A stretch of 64,000 bases of DNA from an uncultured Lachnospiraceae bacterium (GCA_900317505.1 ONHB01000013.1:1-64000); one strand, 5' to 3'; positions 12,137 through 20,097 are shown, counted from the first letter of the stretch. Translations and numbers: made by a program. Notes: a model not told the origin generated them from the letters alone.

Positions 12137-12264
12137 AATATAAACCTCCCTGTTTGTAAAATCATCATTAATTTTAGTTTGGGTTATTTTGAGAAAAAAA
12201 GCAACAAGGTATTTGTAAAAAAACACGGATTTCATGGTTTTTACTAGAAAAACCCAATATGATG

Positions 12265-12273
12265 TGTTATGAT
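12265..12273 (+). promoter_or_regulatory. Candidate extended -10 promoter for the uracil permease gene
   Basis: TGTTATGAT? reads as a TGn extension plus TATGAT (12268-12273). The -35 region is weak. A short hairpin (AGGGT/ACCCT) follows in the leader before GAGGAGGAG and the GTG start. I see no PyrR-type binding sequence. Confidence 0.4.
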
Positions 12274-12338
12274 TGCTTTCAAAGGGTTTTCAGACCCTGT
12301 GACACAATTTACTTATACGTGATGAGGAGGAGAAAGTA

Positions 12339-13673
12339 GTGGAAACACAAAAAACAGTTATCCGCGACGCCAGACAGCTTGGTATTCCCAAGATGCTTCT
12401 GTTGGGCTTGCAGCACATGTTTGCAATGTTTGGCGCAACAATTTTAGTTCCAATTTTAGTAAACGGTTATTTCGAAGGCGAAGGGTTATCGATTCAGGTC
12501 ACATTATTTTGTGCCGGCATAGGAACATTATTTTTCCATGTTTGTTCAAAATTTAAAGTACCTGCTTTTCTCGGTTCATCCTTCGCTTTTTTAGGTGGTT
12601 TTGCATCCGTAGCAGCTCTGGATACCGGTATCTATGCTCACATGACCATGGGTGAAAAGCTTCCCTATGCATGTGGCGGTGTTGTAGTAGCCGGTCTTTT
12701 GTATGTGATTCTTGCACTGATCATCAAGGCTGTAGGAGTATCAAGAGTTATGCGTTTCTTACCGCCGGTTGTTACCGGACCGATGATCATCTGTATCGGT
12801 TTAAGTCTTGCGCCTTCTGCAATTTCCAATGCTTCCACAAACTGGATCCTGGCTTTTATTGCACTGGCTGTTGTCATTATCTTTAATATCTGGGGAAAAG
12901 GAATGCTTGGTATTCTTCCTATCCTGATGGGTGTTGTTATTTCTTATGTGGCTGCGCTGATCTTCCAGGCAGTTGGATTTACCAATCCCGATGGATCCGC
13001 TATCTTAAACTTCAGTGGTGTGGCAAATGCAAGCATCGTTGGATTGCCGCCTTTCCAGATCTGCAAATTTGATATTACAGCAATTTTAGTTATGGCTCCG
13101 ATTGCTATTGCTACCATGATGGAGCATATCGGTGATATTTCAGCTATTTCCGCTACTGTTGGAGAAAACTTTATCGAGGATCCCGGTTTACACCGTACTT
13201 TGATCGGTGATGGTATCGCTACTGCTTTAGCAGGTTTTATCGGCGGTCCTGCCAATACAACTTATGGAGAAAACACCGGCGTACTTGAGTTATCTCATGT
13301 ATATGATCCTGCTGTTGTACGTCTTGCAGCTATTTACGCAATCGTGCTGAGTGGTATTCCGAAGGTTGCTGAGCTGATCGGTTCTCTTCCGGCATCTATT
13401 ATCGGTGGTATCAGCTTCATGCTTTACGGTATGATTTCCGCTATCGGTGTCCGCAACGTTGTTGAAAATCATGTTGACTTCAAGAAGTCAAGAAACCTGA
13501 TCATTGCCGCTGTTATCATGGTATCCGGTCTTGGTTTCTCAGATGGTCTGACATTTAACATTGGATCTACCAGTGTTACTCTGACTTCTCTTGCAATCGC
13601 AGCTATTGCAGGTGTGGTTTTAAATGCTATTCTGCCCGGAAATGATTATGAATGGGGCAAGAAGGAAAACTAG
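12339..13673 (+). CDS. uraA: NCS2 family uracil/xanthine permease, uracil permease-like
   Basis: This is an integral membrane nucleobase:proton symporter of 444 residues with about 12-14 hydrophobic helices. The family signatures are present: QHMFAMFGATILVP near residues 26-39 and, in TM10, the GGPANTTYGENTGVL segment near 305, typical of UraA/PyrP. It starts with GTG after an excellent GAGGAGGAG site. Uracil is the likeliest substrate by resemblance; xanthine cannot be excluded. The gene stands alone and ends at a strong terminator. Confidence 0.9.
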   Translation: METQKTVIRDARQLGIPKMLLLGLQHMFAMFGATILVPILVNGYFEGEGLSIQVTLFCAGIGTLFFHVCSKFKVPAFLGSSFAFLGGFASVAALDTGIYAHMTMGEKLPYACGGVVVAGLLYVILALIIKAVGVSRVMRFLPPVVTGPMIICIGLSLAPSAISNASTNWILAFIALAVVIIFNIWGKGMLGILPILMGVVISYVAALIFQAVGFTNPDGSAILNFSGVANASIVGLPPFQICKFDITAILVMAPIAIATMMEHIGDISAISATVGENFIEDPGLHRTLIGDGIATALAGFIGGPANTTYGENTGVLELSHVYDPAVVRLAAIYAIVLSGIPKVAELIGSLPASIIGGISFMLYGMISAIGVRNVVENHVDFKKSRNLIIAAVIMVSGLGFSDGLTFNIGSTSVTLTSLAIAAIAGVVLNAILPGNDYEWGKKEN

Positions 13674-13740
13674 GATGGTGTTTTGGTTGATCTTTTGACA
13701 CGGATATCATCTTATTAAAAGAAGATTTTTTTGAAAAAAA

Positions 13741-13782
13741 GAGGGAGGCTCTGCGAGTTTGGGACGGAGCTCCCTCTTTTTT
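13741..13782 (+). terminator. Intrinsic terminator of the permease gene
   Basis: GAGGGAG plus CTCTG (one bulged G) pairs with CGGAG plus CTCCCTC, followed by TTTTTT. A preceding A-run would let it also act on the minus strand. Confidence 0.88.
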
Positions 13783-13843
13783 AATTTGTCTGGGGATGTC
13801 GTCTGGTTAGTTATTAATTTGAGTTTGGGAGGATAACTCGTCC

Positions 13844-14093
13844 GCCCGGTCAGTTACGGTCATGGGATATACCTGCTGTCTCTGCCCCGGGAAACGCCTG
13901 CGCCTAGTGTATCTAAATGCTGCCCGGATAGGTGTTCTTGCCGGTAAAGGTACGGAAAATAAAACGCGCCTGCGGCTTGGACGGGTTATTTTCCGTACCG
14001 GAAACTGGTTTTGGGCAGCATTAAGATTCACACGGCTCGGCGTAAAATGGGGCAGAGACAGCAGGTATATCCCATGACCGTGACTGATCGGGC
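13844..14093 (+). repeat. Long palindromic hairpin element, copy A
   Basis: This is a 250-bp imperfect palindrome with no credible gene. The outer arms 13844-13888 and 14049-14093 match over 45 bp with two differences, both of which would be G-U pairs in RNA. A second paired layer joins the TGCTGCCC region near 13918-13925 with GGGCAGCA near 14013. The innermost stem is perfect: GGTACGGAAAATAA (13949-13962) with TTATTTTCCGTACC (13986-13999), enclosing a GC-rich 23-nt loop containing CGCGCCTGCGGCTTGG. The core is shared with the copy at 55998-56499, in the opposite orientation. It could be a non-autonomous mobile repeat or a structured RNA. Apparent reading frames across it are by-products of the palindrome. 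Confidence 0.85.
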
Positions 14094-14180
14094 TGGTAGA
14101 TTGGGGACGGGAGAGATGAAAATTTATTGTAAATGATAAAAAATATCGTTATGGTGTATGTACAATGAAAAAGTGGTGTG

Positions 14181-14297
14181 GTACCATGGGTTAGTGGAGG
14201 CTAACCAAAAGCCAGTAAGTATAAGTAGATGAGAAACAGATTGGTTGGTATCTACGAAAGGCTACGGCTACTGGTTGGGCGCAGTAAGATGTGGTAT
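14181..14297 (+). promoter_or_regulatory. Candidate structured 5' leader (possible riboswitch) of the ZIP gene
   Basis: A compact multi-branched fold can be drawn by hand. P1 is GTACCAT (14181-14187) with GTGGTAT (14291-14297). P2 is GGTTAG (14189-14194) with CTAACC (14201-14206). P3 is CCAGTA (14212-14217) with TACTGG (14269-14274), and it contains GTAGAT (14225-14230) with ATCTAC (14250-14255). The P1 3' strand ends 11 nt before the AGGAGG of the ZIP gene, which suits translational control. I could not match it to the NiCo, Mn (yybP-ykoY), M-box or c-di-GMP consensus as I remember them. Sensing of a metal is an inference from the downstream gene only. Confidence 0.5.
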
Positions 14298-14320
14298 TGA
14301 ATACAACAGGAGGATTATTG

Positions 14321-15097
14321 ATGGAAGTATTTTATGGGATTGCGATTCCTTTTTTGGGAACGACCCTTGGTGCAGCCTGTGTGTTCTTTATGAAAAATAC
14401 AATGAGCGACATGTTGCAGAGGGTATTGACGGGCTTTGCGGCCGGTGTTATGGTGGCTGCATCTGTCTGGAGTCTGATCATTCCGTCTTTGGAACAGTCA
14501 GAAGGAATGGGGAGGCTTTCGTTTATTCCGGCGTTTATCGGTTTTTGGATCGGGATTTTGTTTTTGCTTCTGCTCGATCATGTGATCCCGCATCTTCATA
14601 GGGGAAGTGAGGAAGCGGAAGGACCCAAGACAAAGCTGCAGCGGACGACGATGCTGGTTTTTGCCGTGGCGTTGCACAATATTCCGGAGGGAATGGCAGT
14701 CGGTGTTGTTTATGCAGGTTATCTGACGGGCAATCAGGGGATTACGATGACCGGGGCGTTAGCGCTTGCTATCGGAATTGCGATCCAGAATTTCCCGGAA
14801 GGGGCTATTATATCCATGCCACTCAGGGCAGAGGGTGTCTCTAAGACAAAGTCTTTTGTGCTGGGAGTGCTTTCGGGAATTGTAGAGCCGATCGGTGCGG
14901 TTGTGACAATTCTTGCAGCAGAGCTTCTGGTACCGGGGATACCGTATTTTCTGAGTTTTGCGGCAGGAGCCATGCTTTATGTCGTTGTGGAAGAATTGAT
15001 TCCGGAAATGTCTGAAGGGGTACATTCCAATATTGGTACGGTTATGTTTGCCGTTGGGTTTAGTCTGATGATGGTTTTGGACGTGGCACTCGGCTGA
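14321..15097 (+). CDS. ZIP family metal transporter
   Basis: This is a membrane importer of divalent metal (zinc or iron are typical). The 258-residue protein has eight hydrophobic helices. The two metal-site helices are clear: HNIPEGMAVG near residue 119 and IQNFPEGAIISMPL near 155. They match the ZIP TM4 HNxPEG and TM5 signatures. The His-containing TM3-4 loop is short (HVIPHLHRGSEE). The start at 14321 follows CAGGAGG closely; the upstream in-frame reading from 14291 lies in the folded leader. It precedes the iron feo genes, which makes a metal homeostasis neighbourhood, but the specificity is not readable. Confidence 0.92.
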   Translation: MEVFYGIAIPFLGTTLGAACVFFMKNTMSDMLQRVLTGFAAGVMVAASVWSLIIPSLEQSEGMGRLSFIPAFIGFWIGILFLLLLDHVIPHLHRGSEEAEGPKTKLQRTTMLVFAVALHNIPEGMAVGVVYAGYLTGNQGITMTGALALAIGIAIQNFPEGAIISMPLRAEGVSKTKSFVLGVLSGIVEPIGAVVTILAAELLVPGIPYFLSFAAGAMLYVVVEELIPEMSEGVHSNIGTVMFAVGFSLMMVLDVALG

Positions 15098-15145
15098 TGT
15101 ATTTTAAAGAGAACAAAGATTTTGGGACTTTTTTGATAAAAAGTA

Positions 15146-15197
15146 TTGACAACGGACGTTAGTTGCATTAAACTCATCATAGTTTGAATGAACTAAC
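15146..15197 (+). promoter_or_regulatory. feoA promoter with overlapping dyad (probable iron operator)
   Basis: A -35 TTGACA (15146-15151), a 17-bp spacer and a -10 TAAACT (15169-15174) are visible. GTTAGTT (15158-15164), inside the spacer, is repeated inverted as AACTAAC (15191-15197). Internal AAACT and AGTTT extend the symmetry. The half site recurs before feoB. A DtxR/MntR-like or other metal repressor is inferred; it does not look like a classical Fur box. Confidence 0.6.
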
Positions 15198-15263
15198 AAT
15201 TGGTTGTTACATAAAACACCATGCTTTTCTATATAATATGTAACAAAAGAAAGGTGATTGATT

Positions 15264-15476
15264 ATGACTTTAGCAGATGCAAACATCGGAGAGGAATATA
15301 TTGTAAAAGATATCATAACAGAAGATGATGATTTGGAAGCATTCCTTTTTTCACTGGGATGCTATAGTGGAGAGCCGATTACGGTTATTTCTCATATTAA
15401 AGGAGGTTGTGTCGTTTCCATCAAAGATGCACGATACAATATTGATACTGATTTAGCGAGAGCTATTTCAATCTAA
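15264..15476 (+). CDS. feoA: Ferrous iron transport protein FeoA
   Basis: This is a small SH3-like cytosolic partner of the FeoB iron channel. The 70-residue protein has the FeoA pattern: an early GEEYIVKDI strand, then SLGCYSGEPITVIS, GGCVVSIKDARYNIDTDLARAI near the C-terminus. The start is the ATG at 15264, preceded by AAAGGTG; the longer reading begins at a TTG. It is 209 bp upstream of feoB. A second dyad lies in the gap, so feoB may also have its own control. Confidence 0.9.
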   Translation: MTLADANIGEEYIVKDIITEDDDLEAFLFSLGCYSGEPITVISHIKGGCVVSIKDARYNIDTDLARAISI

Positions 15477-15568
15477 ACGGATACCGGGATCAAGGGTGGA
15501 AAGCTGTATTGATGCGGCTTTCTCCCCGAAAATCCTTATATCATATAAGTATTTTATTTTTTTTACTT

Positions 15569-15594
15569 TTAAAGTTAGTAATAACTAATTTTAA
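15569..15594 (+). promoter_or_regulatory. Dyad upstream of feoB (probable metal-repressor site)
   Basis: TTAAAGTTAGT (15569-15579) and ACTAATTTTAA (15584-15594) form a 26-bp dyad around AATA with one mismatch. The TTAGT/ACTAA half sites match the dyad over the feoA promoter, suggesting one repressor for both. The rest of the feoA-feoB gap holds only a weak GAAAGC/GCTTTC hairpin. Confidence 0.5.
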
Positions 15595-15685
15595 GTAGTC
15601 TTTGATGACTTGATGGCAGCATGATAAAAGTTGTGCAGGCTGGATAGTTAAATGAGGAGAAAATGAGGAAAAAGGAGGATGCGTG

Positions 15686-17695
15686 ATGAGAATCGCATTA
15701 ACAGGTAACCCCAACAGTGGAAAGACCACCATGTATAATGCCCTGACAGGTAGAAACGAAAAGATCGGTAACTGGGCGGGTGTTACTGTCGAGAGAAAAG
15801 AAAGCCCGATTAAAAAGGCCTATTATGACGGAGAGAAGGAAATCATTGCGGTTGACTTACCCGGTGCTTATTCCATGTCTCCATTTACATCTGAGGAAAG
15901 TATTACAAGTTCTTATGTAAAACATGAAAACCCTGATGCAATCATCAACATTGTAGATGCTACAAACTTAAGCAGAAGCCTGTTCTTTACAACACAGCTG
16001 TTAGAGCTTGGTGTTCCGGTTGTTGTAGCACTGAACAAGAGTGATATCAACGAAAAGAAAGATACCGAGATCAATGTTGAGCTTTTATCTGAAAAGCTTG
16101 GATGCCCGGTTATCAAGACAATTTCCACATCTGCCGGCCACGTTGGATTAAAAGAAGTTGTGGCAGCAGCTGCAGATCTGGAAGGAGCAGGACAGAAAGC
16201 TCCTTATGTACAGGCAGAAATTGACTTACATAATAAAGATGCCGTTGAAGCAGAAGATAGAAAACGTTTCGACTTTGTAAAGACTATCGTTGCTGCAGTT
16301 GAAAAACGTAAAGTCCTTACTAAAGAAAAGAACGGACAGGATAAGATCGATGCAGTTCTTACCAACCCCTGGCTTGGTATTCCGATTTTTGCCGTTATCA
16401 TGTATGGTGTATTCTATATTTCACAGTCTACAGTCGGAACATGGATCGCTGACTGGTTGACAGGCTGGATTGAAACATTCCAGGAATATGTTGCAGGACT
16501 TGTAGTAAATGCAAATCCTTTCTTACAGTCATTATTGGTAGATGGTATTATCGGTGGTGTTGGTGCCGTTGTTGGTTTCCTTCCTCTGGTAATGGTAATG
16601 TACTTCTTAATTGCTCTTTTGGAAGACTGTGGTTACATGGCAAGAGCAACTGTTGTACTTGACCCGATCTTCAAACGTGTAGGTCTTTCAGGTAAATCCG
16701 TTATCCCGATGATCATCGGTACCGGATGTGGTATCCCTGGTATCATGGCTTGCCGTACCATCCGTAATGAAAGAGAGCGTAGAGCAACAGCTATGTTGAC
16801 AACATTTATGCCTTGTGGAGCTAAGCTTCCTGTTATTGCATTATTTGTTGGTGCTTTCTTCTCAGACTCAACATGGGTTGGACCTTTAATGTATTTCGTA
16901 GGTATCATCCTGATTTTACTTGGTGCATTACTTGTAAATGCAGTTACCGGATATAAATTCAGAAAATCATTCTTTATCATCGAGCTTCCGGAATATAAAG
17001 TTCCGAGCTTAAAGAGAGCTATCTTCTCTATGTTAGAGCGTGGTAAAGCTTACATTATCAAAGCAGGAACTATCATCCTTGTATGTAACACAATTGTACA
17101 GATTATGCAGTCCTTCAACTGGCAGATGCAGGTGGTTGAAGAAGGAATGGAAAATACTTCTATCCTTGCATCCATCGCATCTCCCATTGCATATCTGTTA
17201 GTTCCGATTACAGGTATCGTTGCATGGCAGCTTGCTGCAGCAGCAGTTACAGGCTTTATCGCAAAAGAAAACGTTGTTGGTACATTGGCAGTATGTTATG
17301 GTCTGAGTGCTTTCATTGATACAGATGAACTTGCACTTGTAGGTGATGGTAACGTAGTTGCTCAGGCAATGGCTCTTACAAAAGTAGCAGCACTTGCTTA
17401 TCTGATGTTCAACCTTTATACACCTCCCTGCTTCGCAGCTCTTGGTGCTATGAACTCAGAAATGCAGAGTAAAAAATGGTTGTGGGGCGCTATCTGCTTA
17501 CAGCTTGCAACCGGTTATACAGTAGCATTCCTTGTATATCAGGTAGGTACACTGATCACAACCGGCAAACTTGGAGCAGCTTTTGTTCCCGGCTTAATCG
17601 CAGTACTTGTATTCGCTGCAATTATCGCTTTCCTGATCCACAGAACCAACAAGCAGTTTGAAGCTAAATATGAATTGAACGATGCAGCGGTTTAA
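15686..17695 (+). CDS. feoB: Ferrous iron transporter FeoB
   Basis: This is the GTP-dependent Fe(II) importer of the cytoplasmic membrane. The N-terminal G domain shows G1 GNPNSGKTT (about residues 7-15), G3 DLPGAYS near 59 and G4 NKSD near 118. Membrane helices start near residue 227. The Gate regions with conserved Cys are visible as GCGIPGIMACR and MPCGAKLPV. At 669 residues it is a normal single-chain FeoB. The ATG at 15686 lies 7 nt after AAAGGAGG. A Cys-rich FeoB-associated peptide and a Fur-like regulator follow, forming one iron operon. Confidence 0.97.
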   Translation: MRIALTGNPNSGKTTMYNALTGRNEKIGNWAGVTVERKESPIKKAYYDGEKEIIAVDLPGAYSMSPFTSEESITSSYVKHENPDAIINIVDATNLSRSLFFTTQLLELGVPVVVALNKSDINEKKDTEINVELLSEKLGCPVIKTISTSAGHVGLKEVVAAAADLEGAGQKAPYVQAEIDLHNKDAVEAEDRKRFDFVKTIVAAVEKRKVLTKEKNGQDKIDAVLTNPWLGIPIFAVIMYGVFYISQSTVGTWIADWLTGWIETFQEYVAGLVVNANPFLQSLLVDGIIGGVGAVVGFLPLVMVMYFLIALLEDCGYMARATVVLDPIFKRVGLSGKSVIPMIIGTGCGIPGIMACRTIRNERERRATAMLTTFMPCGAKLPVIALFVGAFFSDSTWVGPLMYFVGIILILLGALLVNAVTGYKFRKSFFIIELPEYKVPSLKRAIFSMLERGKAYIIKAGTIILVCNTIVQIMQSFNWQMQVVEEGMENTSILASIASPIAYLLVPITGIVAWQLAAAAVTGFIAKENVVGTLAVCYGLSAFIDTDELALVGDGNVVAQAMALTKVAALAYLMFNLYTPPCFAALGAMNSEMQSKKWLWGAICLQLATGYTVAFLVYQVGTLITTGKLGAAFVPGLIAVLVFAAIIAFLIHRTNKQFEAKYELNDAAV

Positions 17696-17740
17696 GGATT
17701 TGGCATCCTGGTGATTTACAGTATCATAGGAGGGATAATT

Positions 17741-17899
17741 ATGGCAAACCTGATTATTATAATAGTATTACTGGTTATTGTAGGTGCAGCTGTTTTATAC
17801 ATCAAAAAAGAGAAAAAAAAGGGAATCAGATGCATTGGTTGTCCGTCTGCCGGAACCTGTACAAAATACAATGGATGTGGCAGTAAAAAGACAAAATAA
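17741..17899 (+). CDS. FeoB-associated Cys-rich membrane peptide
   Basis: This is a 52-residue protein with one N-terminal membrane helix (MANLIIIIVLLVIVGAAVL), a KKEKKKG stop-transfer segment and a C-terminal CIGCPSAGTCTKYNGC cluster. This is the typical layout of the small Cys-rich partner found after feoB in Firmicutes. It may occupy the FeoC position, but its biochemical role is unproven. AGGAGGG precedes the ATG at 17741. It sits 45 bp after feoB and 20 bp before the Fur-like gene. Confidence 0.88.
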   Translation: MANLIIIIVLLVIVGAAVLYIKKEKKKGIRCIGCPSAGTCTKYNGCGSKKTK

Positions 17900-17919
17900 G
17901 TGTGAAAGGAATATGAGAT

Positions 17920-18207
17920 ATGGCAGGAGAAATTCAGAAAACACAATCTCAAAAAGAAAAAGTTGTGAAACGGTTGAAAGAAAATGGATGCCGTATGACA
18001 AAGCAGAGGAAAATCCTTTTAGACATTATATTGGAAGAGGAATGTGCCAGCTGCAAGGAGATCTATTATAAAGCAGCAAATGAAGATGATTCAATCGGCA
18101 TAGCAACCGTGTATCGCATGATCAACCTGTTGGAAGAAATCGGTGCTATCAATCGGAAAAATATGTACCGCATTGATATGCAGGATGCTTCTTATGATGC
18201 AGTATAA
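17920..18207 (+). CDS. Short Fur-family regulator, DNA-binding domain only
   Basis: The 95-residue protein matches the Fur/PerR winged-helix domain: LKENGCRMTKQRKILLDIILEE, CASCKEIY and GIATVYRMINLLEEIGAI. It then stops at about the point where full Fur proteins begin the dimerisation and metal-binding domain (HHHxHxxC and CxxC motifs). No lost C-terminal frame is visible downstream; a terminator follows after 23 bp. Its place after feoAB suggests iron control, but it lacks the usual metal sites, so it may act with a partner or be a stable truncated type. Confidence 0.85.
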   Translation: MAGEIQKTQSQKEKVVKRLKENGCRMTKQRKILLDIILEEECASCKEIYYKAANEDDSIGIATVYRMINLLEEIGAINRKNMYRIDMQDASYDAV

Positions 18208-18230
18208 TCCGCATTAGATTACAAAATAAG

Positions 18231-18266
18231 GGATGTGGCTTCAGAAATGAGGCTGCATCCTTTTTT
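18231..18266 (+). terminator. Intrinsic terminator of the feo operon
   Basis: GGATG...GCTTCA pairs with TGAGGC...CATCC around a short AAA-type loop, followed by TTTTTT. Confidence 0.88.
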
Positions 18267-18292
18267 GTTATAGATGAATAAAAGCAAGTATA

Positions 18293-18350
18293 TTGACAAA
18301 AATACTCATATCGGGTATTTTTAAATAAAAAGTACCCAATTTGAGCATTT
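18293..18350 (+). promoter_or_regulatory. Promoter inside a 25-bp-arm dyad (HTH autoregulation site)
   Basis: TTGACA (18293-18298), a 17-bp spacer and TATTTT (18316-18321) make a promoter for the HTH/HipA-like pair. The arms 18300-18324 and 18326-18350 are inverted copies with about four differences, each carrying a CTCA...GGGTA pattern. The -10 lies in the left arm, so binding there would block transcription. Confidence 0.65.
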
Positions 18351-18364
18351 GGAGAGTGGTTTTC

Positions 18365-18760
18365 ATGAATATAAAAGAATTGAGAGGACTGACAGGACAA
18401 ACACAAAAGGAATTTGCAGATAGTTTTGGAATCCCGGTAGGAACATTGCGAAGGTGGGAATACGGAGAAAGTACTCCAGCACCATATATTTTGAAGCTGA
18501 TTGCTGAAAAGATACCAATGAAGAATAGTTCAATGCGAAAAATAGAATCTATAAATGGCACATACTACTACGATGAAGTTAGCCAGACGATTGTAGATAT
18601 GAAAGGTACCAGAATTGGTATTAAAGAAAAAATTGATGGTGTAAAAGAACAAAATCTGGTAATATATGCCAACTCTTTGTTTGAAAGTTACTATGATGCA
18701 GTGGAAAAATTTACGCGGGATTGCAGACTGGACAAACAGGAAGATATTCTGTGGGGGTAG
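18365..18760 (+). CDS. HTH (XRE-type) antitoxin-like regulator
   Basis: This is a DNA-binding protein of 131 residues with an HTH near residues 4-50: LRGLTGQTQKEFADSFGIP then GTLRRWEYGESTP. The C-terminal part (about 60-131) is unfamiliar and probably contacts the partner kinase. The ATG at 18365 follows GGAG. It ends 3 bp before the HipA-like gene, and a large dyad covers its promoter. The layout resembles a HipB-HipA toxin-antitoxin module, though the protein is longer than classical HipB. Confidence 0.82.
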   Translation: MNIKELRGLTGQTQKEFADSFGIPVGTLRRWEYGESTPAPYILKLIAEKIPMKNSSMRKIESINGTYYYDEVSQTIVDMKGTRIGIKEKIDGVKEQNLVIYANSLFESYYDAVEKFTRDCRLDKQEDILWG

Positions 18761-18763
18761 GTT

Positions 18764-19960
18764 ATGGCAAAAAAAAGAGTAGAAGAATATTACCTGATGC
18801 ATAAGGATATTCCGGTGTGTCTGATGGAATTATCCAGTGATGGCAGGTTGGGAAATTATAAGAGAAACCTTTCGGCTCTGGAACATTTTCCAATTGGGGC
18901 ACAAATGAATGATGTGAAATTTCACGACTGGTGGAAGGACAGAGCTATTCCTAAAACCAGAAATGGAGCAAAAAGTGCACTCCAAAGGCTCGGATATGAA
19001 TCTACAAATAGTGCTTTAATTGATAATCTGGCATTAAGTCTGTCGGACTGTTATTGGATTCAGCCGCGTGGAGAGGGGCTGACATGGGCTGATGTAAATT
19101 TATTTACAAATGATTTTGTTGATACCTTTGGGGAACTGACAATCAATCAAGATCAGGTTGTTGATTTGAGAAACAAAACGCAATTTAATTGTGCTGCGTC
19201 TCAGGGGGAATTGCAGAAAAAGTGGTGTATTGATGCTTCTGGCAAAAGATATATGATAAAAGGAAATTATGGAGAGTCCTACCAGCAAAGCATAAATGAG
19301 TTATTTGCGACCGAGTTGCATAAAAAACAGGATTTTTCAAATTATACGGCTTATCAGGAAATTATGATTACGGTTCAAGGCGGCATTGAGGGTCTGGGAT
19401 GTCTGTCATATGATTTCTGCTCAGAAAATAAAGAAATCATAAGCGCATGGGAGTTGCTGCAGTCAATCAAAATAAGACAAAATGAATCGTATTATTATCC
19501 ATTAAAAAGGGTCTGCCTTTCGCTTGGTGTGAAAGAAGAAGAGTTTGATCATTTTATGGATTATGAAATTATGACAGATTATTTACTCTCGAATACGGAC
19601 AGGCACATGAATAATATTTCGATCATTAGAGATCCGGATACATTGGAGATTTTGGGAATGGCGCCAATATATGATTCAGGAAATTCCATGTTTTATAATA
19701 TTCCGTATGAACAATTGGATAAAGTGCATCTGGATGAGATCAACACACACTCTTTTATCCAGAAGGAAATAAAATTATTAAGCTATGTAAAAGACAGGAA
19801 CATTGTCGATATAAATAAAGCAGAGATGGATTTTTCATTATATAAAAAGGATCTGTTGGAGCGGCATATTCGGATACCAAAACTGCAAGAACTCTATGAA
19901 CGAAAAAGAATAAAGCTTAAAGCTTTTCAGAATGGTAAGGATATATGGAAAGAAAGGTAG
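18764..19960 (+). CDS. HipA-like serine/threonine kinase (possible toxin)
   Basis: This is a 398-residue protein of the HipA/PI3K-like kinase type. A nucleotide-binding Lys lies in GKRYMIKGNYGES (about residues 165-170). The catalytic loop is NTDRHMNN near 277-284. A metal-binding PIYDSGNSM segment lies near 304. These fit the HipA_C pattern (D...N, then D.G). The first 150 residues lack the typical HipA N-subdomain-1, so it is a divergent, single-chain type. It is paired with the HTH gene 3 bp upstream. Toxicity and target are inferred only. The A+T content looks somewhat higher than in its neighbours, consistent with an accessory gene. Confidence 0.78.
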   Translation: MAKKRVEEYYLMHKDIPVCLMELSSDGRLGNYKRNLSALEHFPIGAQMNDVKFHDWWKDRAIPKTRNGAKSALQRLGYESTNSALIDNLALSLSDCYWIQPRGEGLTWADVNLFTNDFVDTFGELTINQDQVVDLRNKTQFNCAASQGELQKKWCIDASGKRYMIKGNYGESYQQSINELFATELHKKQDFSNYTAYQEIMITVQGGIEGLGCLSYDFCSENKEIISAWELLQSIKIRQNESYYYPLKRVCLSLGVKEEEFDHFMDYEIMTDYLLSNTDRHMNNISIIRDPDTLEILGMAPIYDSGNSMFYNIPYEQLDKVHLDEINTHSFIQKEIKLLSYVKDRNIVDINKAEMDFSLYKKDLLERHIRIPKLQELYERKRIKLKAFQNGKDIWKER

Positions 19961-20025
19961 TTTTGAAAATTATTTCATTGTAAAAACACTTGATAAATCC
20001 AAATAAATATATCATTATTATATAT

Positions 20026-20079
20026 GGTAGCTAAGTACAGGCATTGTGTACTTGTATTTAGCTTATAGACGAAACTACC
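20026..20079 (+). other. Nested hairpin of unknown role
   Basis: GGTAG (20026-20030) can pair with CTACC (20075-20079). Inside, AGCTAA pairs with TTTAGCT and GTACA with TGTAC. It lies in the 200-bp gap between the HipA-like gene and the next small gene, directly before a terminator. It could be a small RNA or leader segment. Confidence 0.35.
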
Positions 20080-20097
20080 TATCTATAAAAAGCAGAG

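Noticed and set aside
13807-14077. Frames on both strands across copy A
   Set aside because: Same palindrome by-product, with no start signals.
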